Source: Croceimicrobium sp965228705
Lineage (GTDB): Bacteria; Bacteroidota; Bacteroidia; Flavobacteriales; Schleiferiaceae
Direction of reading: 5' to 3'
DNA: 64,000 bases
Assembly: GCF_965228705.1 (NCBI RefSeq)
Contig: NZ_OZ245832.1
Span: forward strand, 2,976,001-3,040,000
The stretch's first letter is position 1, and each line of letters opens with the position of its first letter. Both the position numbers and the translations under genes were made by a program. Below are positions 17,472-25,089 of this stretch, piece after piece. Below the pieces are notes generated by a model. That model was not told where the DNA came from. It searched no databases and worked only from the letters and a program-made list of their open reading frames with translations.

Positions 17472-18263
17472 CTACACGAATAATTGGGCTTGCAAATCGC
17501 TAAGTTCACTGCGGAAGCGCATCGGGTTTAAACCCGTAAAACTTTGCACCTCATGAATAAAATGGGCTTGATCGAAATAGCCAAAATCATATGCAATGGC
17601 GGTGAGTGAACTTTGATGATCGGCCTTGGTGCGGGTCAGAGCCATAAGTACTCGTTGCAGTCTGAGGTATTGCTTGGGACTTAAGCCGAAATGCTTCTTA
17701 AAATGACGTTCTAAGCTTTTAAGGGAAAGCCCGGACCAATTCATTAAACCTTGCACCGTTGCTTGGCCTTGCTGTGCAGAAATATATGCAGCTATAGGGG
17801 ATGCAAAAGGTTTTTCGGATGTTCGGTTCTTCAGCTTAAAGAGGAAGTATTGGCTTAAGATTTGAACTCGGCTCTCGAAATCAGCGGCTTCAAAAAGTTG
17901 TTCTTCAATGGCACGAATCTCTGATCCGAAAACCTCTTCTGGTGCAAAGCTGCCATTTAGAAGTTCCTGACTTGTACAGTTTATGAAGGGCTTTAAGCCA
18001 TAGGGTTTAAAACGCACTGCCACTAAGGGACTGCGTTCTACCGCTACCATCTGACTTTGGGTTTTTAAGCCGATTAAATGACTGAGATAGCGCTGCCCAT
18101 TGCGAATAAATGGATTTTCTGAAAAAATGAGTTCTACGGTATTGTCCGGGAAAATCATTAATTGTTTGCTCTCACTCCGGTCCATATAATTTTCGGACCA
18201 GAAACAATCAATGTATTCTGCCAGTAAGCCTTCTGCTTTATATTCCCGGAAATGCCACGTCAT
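17472..18263 (-). CDS. AraC family transcriptional regulator
   Basis: A 263-residue regulator. The N-terminal half (YKAEGLLAEYIDCFWSE, PDNTVELIFSEN, AVRFKPYGLKPF) matches the DUF6597 ligand-sensing domain. The C-terminal half (about 155-255) is an HTH_18 double helix-turn-helix: ATVQGLMNWSGLSLKSLERHFKKHFGLSPKQYLR and IAYDFGYFDQAHFIHEVQSFTGLNPMRFR. Proteins of this class usually respond to small molecules and regulate a few nearby genes. Its targets are not evident. Confidence 0.88.
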   Translation of the reverse strand: MTWHFREYKAEGLLAEYIDCFWSENYMDRSESKQLMIFPDNTVELIFSENPFIRNGQRYLSHLIGLKTQSQMVAVERSPLVAVRFKPYGLKPFINCTSQELLNGSFAPEEVFGSEIRAIEEQLFEAADFESRVQILSQYFLFKLKNRTSEKPFASPIAAYISAQQGQATVQGLMNWSGLSLKSLERHFKKHFGLSPKQYLRLQRVLMALTRTKADHQSSLTAIAYDFGYFDQAHFIHEVQSFTGLNPMRFRSELSDLQAQLFV

Positions 18264-18360
18264 ACAATGGGGTCTGTGGTAAAGGGAAAATCGGTTATCC
18301 TCGAATGAGGGTCCTCAAAAATACGATTTTCCTTGAGCTTAAATATTCATCTTAAAAATC

Positions 18361-18416
18361 GGGAGAGCCGAACCTCTCTTCGTGTGCATCCGAGGATTAA
18401 GAGAGGTCCGGTTCCC
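18361..18416. repeat. Long imperfect hairpin in the intergenic region
   Basis: Arm 18361-18380 (ending AACCTCTCTT) pairs with arm 18399-18416 (starting AAGAGAGGT) over about 17 bp, with one mismatch, one bulge and an 18-nt loop. There is no T tract on either strand, so it is not a classic terminator. It could be a processed RNA structure or a remnant of a small inverted-repeat element. Confidence 0.5.
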
Positions 18417-18443
18417 ATAGCCAAAGTCATGCTCTGCTGAAAA

Positions 18444-19289
18444 CTAAAGCTTTACCAAGGCATGTTGTTCTCCATTGATCCACATATAATAGCGACCAAT
18501 AGCCCATTCCGACGTGTTGATGTTCAAAGTGTTGTCGAGGGTTCCTTGATAAACTTTGCGACCTTGGCTATCCAGTATTAGGATTTCTTTGGGCACTCCG
18601 CCTGTGGCCTTTAATTGTAATTCTTCTTGTATCGGATTGTTGAATTCAATCTTGGACTCATTTATTTCTTTGATGCCAATGCCACTGGGTCCATGTACTA
18701 CTAATTTGGGGTGCAGGGAGGGCTGACTGTGCTCTCGAGAGGCAAAGCTTAAACCTGCAAAAGGAATCTCAGTGCTTAGTTTTATCAAGAAACCGGTAGC
18801 CTGCTGCTGATTGGGCGACTTCAATAATTGAGTTATATCCAAACGATAGCTTTGGGTATCGTTTTGACTGGTGGCTCCCTCTACATATAGTAGATTATCG
18901 AATGCAGGCTGATTGGCCCAGGTAACCTGCGTTTCTTGCCAGGCTTCTGTGATAAAATGAATGCGAAAAGCATTTCGGCCTACCTGCTTGGTAAAATTGG
19001 GATTAGCATAAAAATTCAAATAGAGAAAGGCGCTATCGATATCCTGAACCGGAATAGTGTCGATTGGAAAATGAATCAGAAAGCGAATGGTATCATCGCG
19101 ATTGGCCTGCCATTGCCAACTTTCGGCTCGCAGGACATTATGCAGGCCAGAATTTTGTGCATTAGGCTTTCCAAAATTGATATTTCGCGCCGCTGGCATC
19201 GACCAAATCCAGGCATCTTTATCAGCACTGAAACTTTGCGAAAAGAGACTAAGCGGAATGAGGAACATGATAGGGAGTAAATGTTTCAC
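18444..19289 (-). CDS. DNRLRE-domain secreted protein with T9SS sorting domain
   Basis: A 281-residue exported protein (signal peptide ending near SLFSQ). Residues about 20-195 form a DNRLRE-type carbohydrate-binding-like beta-sandwich: FSADKDAWIWS, DDTIRFLIHFPID, FRIHFITEAWQETQVTWANQP, GFLIKLSTE and HPKLVVHGPS. The C-terminal 75 residues are a T9SS sorting domain (KEILILDSQGRKVYQGTLDNTLNINTSEWAIGRYYMW). The start overlaps the upstream gene by 4 bp. It is probably displayed on or released from the cell surface; its ligand is unknown. Confidence 0.8.
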   Translation of the reverse strand: MKHLLPIMFLIPLSLFSQSFSADKDAWIWSMPAARNINFGKPNAQNSGLHNVLRAESWQWQANRDDTIRFLIHFPIDTIPVQDIDSAFLYLNFYANPNFTKQVGRNAFRIHFITEAWQETQVTWANQPAFDNLLYVEGATSQNDTQSYRLDITQLLKSPNQQQATGFLIKLSTEIPFAGLSFASREHSQPSLHPKLVVHGPSGIGIKEINESKIEFNNPIQEELQLKATGGVPKEILILDSQGRKVYQGTLDNTLNINTSEWAIGRYYMWINGEQHALVKL

Positions 19290-20224
19290 TGTATTTGAAT
19301 TTTAAGGGTTTGAAAATGCTGATCAGAGGCAAATTGAATGAGGTAAAAGCCAGGCCTGAGTGCGCCTAATTCGAGTTTTTCTCGAATAGTTCCTTCCTCC
19401 AGGCAAATGCCATTTAATTGGCAAATGCGGTATTGATACAGACCTTCCGGTAATAGAATGCAATCCTTTTTATGGATGAATTGGAAGTCGGATTTTTGGA
19501 TTTCGCTTTGTCCAATGGTATTTGTTGGGATCAAACGGATCAGGCTGTTCTCGGCCCAAAGGCTATTTATAGAATAAGAGGGAAAGGCATTAAAACTGCG
19601 GTTTTCCACCAAAGTGTCTTTCAATTGACCCGTAGAACCATACCAACAATGGTATTGCTCAAATTTTAAAGGATTGAGGCTTTCCAATTTGCTGTAAGCT
19701 AAAAAGGGCCCCATGCTTAAGTTTTGGACATCGACAGTATCATGTGGCCCCATATGCAGACTTAAGGAAGCATCTTGCTCATTAATCCAAATTTGAAAAT
19801 GGATGGCCTTGGAAGGATTATGGTCAAAGCGGGCATTCTCAAATTGAAGGATCACCTTTTGGGCTCCATTGGCCTGGCTTTCGCGGATCAGTCGCACTGG
19901 CGATGAACTTAAACCAGGCGCAGCTCTTAGCCAGGCAATGGTATTAAGATCGAGCCAGTAATGATGTCGCGTATCAAATACCAAACGGCCACTCGCCTCT
20001 AATTTCACGGAACTAATAACCGTATCCATAAAAGGGAAATTGAAGCCCAGGTTTATTTGGGCCGATTGAAAAGGGTCCCAATTAGAAGCCGGAAACACTA
20101 AAGTTCCTTCCGTTTTGCTTTGATAGTTCAGGGTATCTATTTCTAAGCGGTAATCAGCCTGAGCATGAAGAGCGCTTCCCAGAAGACAGCTGCAGAGCAG
20201 TATAAATAAACTCAGGCTTTTCAC
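19286..20224 (-). CDS. Secreted T9SS-sorted protein of unknown function
   Basis: A 312-residue exported protein with signal peptide MKSLSLFILLCSCLLGSALHAQ. The central region is beta-rich with no recognised domain (LGFNFPFMDTVISSVKLEASGRLVFDTRH, HFQIWINEQDASLSLHMGPHDT); the pattern of front-face strands recalls lectin-like or jelly-roll folds. The C-terminus (YRICQLNGICLEEG ... LRPGFYLIQF) is a T9SS sorting domain. It overlaps both neighbours by 4 bp, forming a three-gene operon with the esterase and the DNRLRE protein. Confidence 0.7.
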   Translation of the reverse strand: MKSLSLFILLCSCLLGSALHAQADYRLEIDTLNYQSKTEGTLVFPASNWDPFQSAQINLGFNFPFMDTVISSVKLEASGRLVFDTRHHYWLDLNTIAWLRAAPGLSSSPVRLIRESQANGAQKVILQFENARFDHNPSKAIHFQIWINEQDASLSLHMGPHDTVDVQNLSMGPFLAYSKLESLNPLKFEQYHCWYGSTGQLKDTLVENRSFNAFPSYSINSLWAENSLIRLIPTNTIGQSEIQKSDFQFIHKKDCILLPEGLYQYRICQLNGICLEEGTIREKLELGALRPGFYLIQFASDQHFQTLKIQIQ

Positions 20225-21195
20225 AGGGCAAGTTTTACTTCATATTGCTGGCCTTGAGTATTACTGAGCTGCAAAATGTAAATTCCTTTTTGAGGCAAGC
20301 TGAAGGACTGCTCATCTTGAAACAGCACATCAAATAGCGTTTTACCATCGAGGCTTAAAATTTTAGCCCGAGCCTTTCCGGGGCTATTCGAGTAAACCCA
20401 AACTTCCTTCTCTCCCTGGCGACGATATTGGAAGGGAGCTTCCTGACTAGAATCTTCCTTTAAACCAATGCTAGTAGTGTTTGACAAATACTCGAAGCAG
20501 TCCAGCATGTATTCATCAAAGCGCGGATGCAGGGTGGTATGCCCCACATTGGGCATGAGGATTTCGTGAAACTGCGCCTGGCGAGCTTGCAGACTATCAA
20601 TCAGATCATGATAATAGGGCAGCTGAGTATAGAAATAATCGCGGGTGCCCATGCACAAACACACCGGACTTACTTGCGAACGGGCGAAGCTGGGAGGGTT
20701 GAAATTAGGATGGTTGAAGGCCCCGGAATAGGGAATTACACCTGCAAAGGGAACAGTAGTAAGTTCTTCTAAAACCACGCGCATGGCTTCGCGACCATTG
20801 CAAGAAAAGCCGGTGAGATAAACAGCATTCGGATCTATAGTATAATGAGCTTGAACAGAGTCGTAGAGGTATTCGAGCAATTTTACTTCGCGGCCGCCAT
20901 ATTCATCAGTAATGGCATTGCCTCCCGCATCAAGGCAGGCTACAATCGCATCGAGGGAATCGGCAATAGTGCGAAGATCATCGCGGAAGTCATTCGGGGC
21001 CACCCCACAACCGGGTAAGGCCAGAATTAAAGTATGATTTTGACTCGCCTGATAAGTGGCCGGAACGTAAAAGGAAAAACGACGGTTGAGATTACTAAAG
21101 TCGCTGCTATTAAAAGTGTGATCCTGATGAAAGGAACCGGTACTTTGAGCAAAGGCCATGGAAGAAAGCAGGAGGAATAAACAAAGTCGCATCAT
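20221..21195 (-). CDS. Secreted PHB-depolymerase-like esterase with T9SS sorting domain
   Basis: A 324-residue alpha/beta-hydrolase with a signal peptide (to about residue 17). Fold landmarks are RRFSFYVPATYQ, HTLILALPGCG, the nucleophile elbow TGFSCNG and a late His in MPNVGHTT, like the PHB depolymerase/feruloyl esterase (esterase D-like) group. The elbow reads G-F-S-C-N-G, so the second Gly of GxSxG is replaced by Asn, which is unusual. A T9SS sorting domain follows (AKILSLDGKTLFDVLF ... KGIYILQLSN). It is first in an overlapping three-gene operon, so a secreted ester-cleaving role together with two binding proteins is plausible. Confidence 0.78.
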   Translation of the reverse strand: MMRLCLFLLLSSMAFAQSTGSFHQDHTFNSSDFSNLNRRFSFYVPATYQASQNHTLILALPGCGVAPNDFRDDLRTIADSLDAIVACLDAGGNAITDEYGGREVKLLEYLYDSVQAHYTIDPNAVYLTGFSCNGREAMRVVLEELTTVPFAGVIPYSGAFNHPNFNPPSFARSQVSPVCLCMGTRDYFYTQLPYYHDLIDSLQARQAQFHEILMPNVGHTTLHPRFDEYMLDCFEYLSNTTSIGLKEDSSQEAPFQYRRQGEKEVWVYSNSPGKARAKILSLDGKTLFDVLFQDEQSFSLPQKGIYILQLSNTQGQQYEVKLAL

Positions 21196-21323
21196 AATTT
21201 TCGTTTTGCTCTACGAAGTATTGATGCAGCCCTAAGAAGGAAAAACATTTTATGCCATCAACCTAAATCTCTATGGAATCAACCGATTTCAAATGATATT
21301 TGAACTTGTGCTATCTTGCTAAA

Positions 21324-21360
21324 ATTCAATAAGTTAAACAATAGTTAATCTTTATTGAAT
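21324..21360. promoter_or_regulatory. Inverted and direct repeats upstream of the LytS/LytTR genes
   Basis: A perfect 9-bp inverted repeat, ATTCAATAA (21324-21332) and TTATTGAAT (21352-21360), encloses two AGTTAA direct repeats (21332-21337 and 21343-21348) spaced 11 bp, one helical turn. LytTR regulators such as AgrA bind paired GTTAA-containing direct repeats, so this is a candidate autoregulatory site about 50-80 bp before the kinase gene. Confidence 0.4.
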
Positions 21361-21406
21361 CTTGCCTGCTCGCTTTAGGAGCCTGCTACTTTTGGTCTTC
21401 TAATTT

Positions 21407-22408
21407 TTGGTATTGAAGAATTTTCTGGCCAATAAATGGGTGCATTTCCTGCTTTGGATCTTAATCATAAGCAGCGAAGCTTTATCGGAAGCCCTTAATT
21501 TATCGTATGAAATTAGCCCAATAATTGTGAAGGCAATTTTGGGTCAGGCTTTGAATGCTCTGCTTTTTTATAGTACTGCATTATTGATCTTTCCGAGACC
21601 CAAGCCCTGGTCGGGGCTATTGGCCCTGGCCATGATTCTAATTGCTCCTGTACTTAGTTATGGAGTGTATATGAGTATTTACTATTGGTTATTGGGGGTA
21701 GACTTTATGGCCTATAGCCTGGAACTTTACCTCTATTACCTCACAAATGGAATCCTCTTCGTTTTGGCTGGTTATCTCTATGGCGGGGCCCGCAATTCTA
21801 TTGCCCTGGAAAAGAAGCAAGCCCAATTGGAGCGAGAACATGCTTTGGCCGAAGCCCGATTCTTGCGAACTAAGTTGAATCCTCATTTTTTATTTAATGC
21901 CCTCAATACGCTCTTATCCTTAAGTCTGCATCAGCAAAAGCAATTACCCGAAACCCTGTTGCGATTGGCCGGCATACTGCGTTATAATCTTGAGAATCGC
22001 GAACGATTCCTGGTGGCGGTTCAGGAGGAGATTGGGCCTTTGGAAGATTATCTTTTTGTTCAACAACAGCGATTACTGAAAGACTTTCGGGTGGACACTT
22101 TCTTTCGTCCCCTTAATCCCCAGTTTCAAATTCCCATTTTTAGTTTGATTAATCTGACGGAGAACTGCTTTAAGCATGGTGATTTATCTCGCCAGGGTTG
22201 GATAAAGTTCCGTTTGCGCTCGGGTTCTAAGTACCTCTATTTTTCAACGGATAATAAAATTGGGTCGCAATCGGCCAAAAGCCCGGGCAGTAACCTGGGC
22301 CTGGAAAGTTTGAAGAAACAATTGGACTTGAATTTTCCCGGACATTATCGTCTAGAAAGGCGAGAAGAGGGGTCGCGTTTCCAAATTCAACTATTAATAT
22401 GGCATTAA
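21407..22408 (+). CDS. LytS-type sensor histidine kinase
   Basis: A 333-residue membrane kinase. Four hydrophobic segments occupy about residues 12-125, followed by a short coiled coil (KKQAQLEREHALAEARFLR). The His_kinase domain has the phosphoacceptor H160 in KLNPHFLFNALN. The ATPase part is short (LINLTENCFKHG as N box, GSNLGLESLKKQL as G box). It phosphorylates the partner LytTR regulator encoded next, whose start overlaps its stop by 10 bp. The start codon is uncertain: the frame opens with TTG at 21407 and 21413, with no in-frame ATG nearby. Confidence 0.88.
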   Translation: MVLKNFLANKWVHFLLWILIISSEALSEALNLSYEISPIIVKAILGQALNALLFYSTALLIFPRPKPWSGLLALAMILIAPVLSYGVYMSIYYWLLGVDFMAYSLELYLYYLTNGILFVLAGYLYGGARNSIALEKKQAQLEREHALAEARFLRTKLNPHFLFNALNTLLSLSLHQQKQLPETLLRLAGILRYNLENRERFLVAVQEEIGPLEDYLFVQQQRLLKDFRVDTFFRPLNPQFQIPIFSLINLTENCFKHGDLSRQGWIKFRLRSGSKYLYFSTDNKIGSQSAKSPGSNLGLESLKKQLDLNFPGHYRLERREEGSRFQIQLLIWH

Positions 22409-23097
22409 GGTATTTGATTATAGAAGATGAGCCACCAGCAATAGCACTTCTGGAGGACTATGCCCGGAAAACGGATTTTTTGCAAGCAGCCGGCACATTT
22501 ACCGATCCTCAGGAAGCTTTGCATTTTATTAAAGAGAAGCCTTCGGAATTTGATTTTCTATTTCTGGATGTGAAAATGCCACATATCAATGGCCAGGAAT
22601 TATTGGCTCTGGCCGATGAGCCGATACCGGTGATTTTTGTAACGGCTTATGACCAGTACGCTGTACAGAGTTATGACTACAATACCATTGCTTATCTCAC
22701 TAAGCCAGTGGCCTATCCAAAATTTTTGGCAGCCGCTTATAAAATGCGTGAATACTTGCAGATTAATGCGGCTACGAAAGCTGAAGAACAAAGTTTTTTT
22801 GTGAAAGATGGTAGTCGCTATTTGCGATTGGAATATTCGGAGATACTCTTTTTAAAAGGACTTTCCAATTACCTGCAGTTGATCACAGCAGATAAAACCT
22901 ATACCCTGCATTTGAGTTTAAAAAAGGCGGGCCTCTCCTTGCCGATGCAGTTTGTTAGAGTGCATCAATCCTATCTGGTTAATCTAAATCGAATTGATGA
23001 AATTTATGGGAATATCATATATATCGGAAAAGAAGAAATTCCGGTTGGGCGACAATTTAAAGATGAACTCTTAAAACGACTAAATGCCTTAATGTAG
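22399..23097 (+). CDS. LytTR family response regulator
   Basis: A 232-residue regulator. The receiver domain (1-120) has acidic residues E9/D10 (IIEDEPPA), phosphoacceptor D57 (FLFLDVKMP), the conserved Thr (FVTAYDQY) and Lys (YLTKPV). The LytTR DNA-binding domain (about 135-232) has ILFLKGLSNYLQLITADKTYTLHLSLK and FVRVHQSYLVNLNRI. It acts with the overlapping upstream kinase. LytTR proteins bind spaced direct repeats; a candidate site lies upstream of the kinase gene. No obvious target operon adjoins it. Confidence 0.92.
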   Translation: MALRYLIIEDEPPAIALLEDYARKTDFLQAAGTFTDPQEALHFIKEKPSEFDFLFLDVKMPHINGQELLALADEPIPVIFVTAYDQYAVQSYDYNTIAYLTKPVAYPKFLAAAYKMREYLQINAATKAEEQSFFVKDGSRYLRLEYSEILFLKGLSNYLQLITADKTYTLHLSLKKAGLSLPMQFVRVHQSYLVNLNRIDEIYGNIIYIGKEEIPVGRQFKDELLKRLNALM

Positions 23098-23322
23098 GAA
23101 GAGAAATACAATGAAGAAATCCATGATTTAGTGCGATTGATTGCCAGCCTTTTGCAATAGAAAATGATGAAAAAGTAAAGTAAATTTAATAGTCAATTCA
23201 GGGTTGAGCTCAGAGCCTGACTGAAATATTGACGGAAACTTTTTTCGGTATTTTCTTTGATGTAGGACAGATCAATTTTGAGGTTTATGCGTTAATAACC
23301 CATCCTCAGCGAAGCAATTTCG

Positions 23323-23330
23323 TAATTTTG
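23323..23330 (+). promoter_or_regulatory. Candidate -7 element of the JmjC-like gene
   Basis: TAATTTTG matches the Bacteroidota TAnnTTTG consensus, 19 bp before the ATG at 23350. No clear TTG -33 partner is visible at the normal spacing. Confidence 0.4.
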
Positions 23331-23349
23331 CCAATCAAATTTCCATAGC

Positions 23350-24231
23350 ATGCAACTGCAAGCGGTAGACGTTGTAGAAGATATAAGTCCGGAAGAGTTT
23401 TATCAGAAGTATGTCAAAACTCGTATTCCGGTTAAGCTAAAGAACTATTCCAAAAACTGGCAGGCCCGTGAGAAATGGACCTATTCTTTTCTGAAAGAAA
23501 TCGCTGGTGATCATAAAGTAAAACTTCATGGTGCCTGGCAAGACAATGAGCCCACGCAAATTGTAATGCCACCAGTAAAGGAAACCACTTTTGGAGAGTA
23601 TTTAGATATGTTGGAGAATGATGTGAAATCGGATCTCCGCATTTTCTTGTTTAACCTTTTTAAACTCGAACCATCCCTGCTGGATGATTTTGGTTTCCCA
23701 CCGATTATGGATGGTTATTTGGAAGACTATCCCTACATGTTTTTTGGATGTGCGGGGAGTGATGTACGCCTGCATTACGATATTGATCTTTCCAATGTCT
23801 TTATCACGCAGTTTGGAGGCACCAAGCGTATTACCCTCTTTGATCAAAATCAAACGAAATACCTCTATAAATTACCCTTCACTACCCATAGTGCGGCCGA
23901 CCTCGGGAATATCGATTATGAGAAATACCCGGCCCTGAAATTGGCTTCGGGTTGGCAAACGGATTTATTGCCGGGCGAAACCTTGTTTATGCCCAGTGGT
24001 ATTTGGCACTACATTCAATACATCGACGGATCTTTCTCTTTAAGCTTGAGAACTCTAAACCCCAGTAGAATGGGGAAATTGCAGGGAGCCTACAATGTAT
24101 TCGTGATTCGCAAATTGGATGAGTACTTTAATAAGTTCTACAAGAATAGCTGGAGCGATTACAAGCTTAAAAAAGCCATTGAACGCACCAATGAAATTAT
24201 CGACAGTCGCTCGGCCGAGTTTAAAGACTAG
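23350..24231 (+). CDS. Cupin-like (JmjC, cupin_8) 2-oxoglutarate-dependent oxygenase
   Basis: A 293-residue protein of the cupin_8/JmjC hydroxylase type. The Fe(II)-binding triad is visible as H142 and D144 (RLHYDID) and H220 (SGIWHYI); GGTKRITLF and PGETLFMPSGIWHYIQ are the family core. N-terminal EEFYQKYVKTRIPVKLKNY is the usual docking segment. Members hydroxylate amino-acid side chains of proteins or small molecules using O2 and 2-oxoglutarate. Its substrate is unknown. It is single and followed by a hairpin terminator. Confidence 0.87.
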   Translation: MQLQAVDVVEDISPEEFYQKYVKTRIPVKLKNYSKNWQAREKWTYSFLKEIAGDHKVKLHGAWQDNEPTQIVMPPVKETTFGEYLDMLENDVKSDLRIFLFNLFKLEPSLLDDFGFPPIMDGYLEDYPYMFFGCAGSDVRLHYDIDLSNVFITQFGGTKRITLFDQNQTKYLYKLPFTTHSAADLGNIDYEKYPALKLASGWQTDLLPGETLFMPSGIWHYIQYIDGSFSLSLRTLNPSRMGKLQGAYNVFVIRKLDEYFNKFYKNSWSDYKLKKAIERTNEIIDSRSAEFKD

Positions 24232-24253
24232 GCCCTGTTGAAAATACCTGGAA

Positions 24254-24284
24254 GGTCGGCAGCTCGCCGGCCTTTCTTATTTTT
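24254..24284 (+). terminator. Rho-independent terminator of the JmjC-like gene
   Basis: GGTCGGC and GCCGGCC pair over 7 bp (one G-U) around loop AGCTC, followed by a T-rich tract (24273-24284). Confidence 0.8.
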
Positions 24285-24299
24285 AGGGAAATTATTCCC

Positions 24300-25016
24300 T
24301 TGTATCGGATTCCTTCCATCCAACAGTATTGCAATCGCTGGTGCCAACGCTGCCCCTTAAGTAGTCTATGTGGCTTATATCATGCACGCTATGGCGATGA
24401 AGACTTAGACCCTCAGGAATGGTCTGGTCCTGCTTCAGGTGAGGAGGCTCGCCATGTTTTTGAGGAACTCGATCTTAAGAAGGTAGATGCCTTGCCCGCT
24501 AAAATCAAAGAGCTCGAAGAGCAAGGGGATTTTAATCCCGATGCCTCCCCAATTTTAGGGATTTACGATCAGTGGCAAGGGCATTATGGACAAGTATTGC
24601 AGCACTTAACCGAAAGCTGGGAGCAGGCCATGCAAAAGCAGGATTCCTTTGTACGGGAAGCTCACTTCCTGCAGCGCTTAAATGCTCGGGAGGTTTTGCT
24701 GCACTACCGTAATTTTTTGGGTCCTAAACTCCATCGAGCTCTGGGCGGGCGCTTTGATGCCGGAGGGCAAATTCCTCTGCAAAGCGATTGGAACGGTAGT
24801 GCCAAAGTTTTAATTCTGGCCCTTAATCATATCTTACTGATCCTGGAAAATATGGATCAACTTTATCCTGAGCACCATCGTAGTATTTTGGCCTTTCAAG
24901 TGGCCAGCGAGGATTTTAGGGAGCAATGTTTGGCCTTATTTCCAGAGGCGATGGCTTTTAAACGTCCGGGTTTTGATGATTTGAGCCCGGATATGGTTTT
25001 GGGTCCGGGTCTATAA
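24300..25016 (+). CDS. Conserved-looking protein with an N-terminal Cys cluster, unknown function
   Basis: A 238-residue protein starting at TTG (24300) directly after the terminator; no closer ATG keeps the Cys-rich start. The N-terminus has four cysteines, C-x3-C-x2-C-x5-C (QYCNRWCQRCPLSSLC), suited to a zinc or iron-sulfur site. The rest is mostly helical and soluble (EEARHVFEELDLKKVDALPAKIKELEEQ; NHILLILENMDQLYPEHHRSILAFQ). No enzyme motif is recognised. It is flanked by terminated or independent genes, so context does not help. Confidence 0.65.
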   Translation: MYRIPSIQQYCNRWCQRCPLSSLCGLYHARYGDEDLDPQEWSGPASGEEARHVFEELDLKKVDALPAKIKELEEQGDFNPDASPILGIYDQWQGHYGQVLQHLTESWEQAMQKQDSFVREAHFLQRLNAREVLLHYRNFLGPKLHRALGGRFDAGGQIPLQSDWNGSAKVLILALNHILLILENMDQLYPEHHRSILAFQVASEDFREQCLALFPEAMAFKRPGFDDLSPDMVLGPGL

Positions 25017-25089
25017 ATCAGAGAATTATAAGGGGGGATGAGTGGAGTTCTTTGTAATTTTCCCTTCGATTTAAAGCTAAATCTGCTTT

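Noticed and set aside
23098..23349. A possible small RNA or gene in this 252-bp gap.
   Set aside because: Apart from a TAnnTTTG element near 23323, no hairpin, terminator or credible short reading frame was seen.
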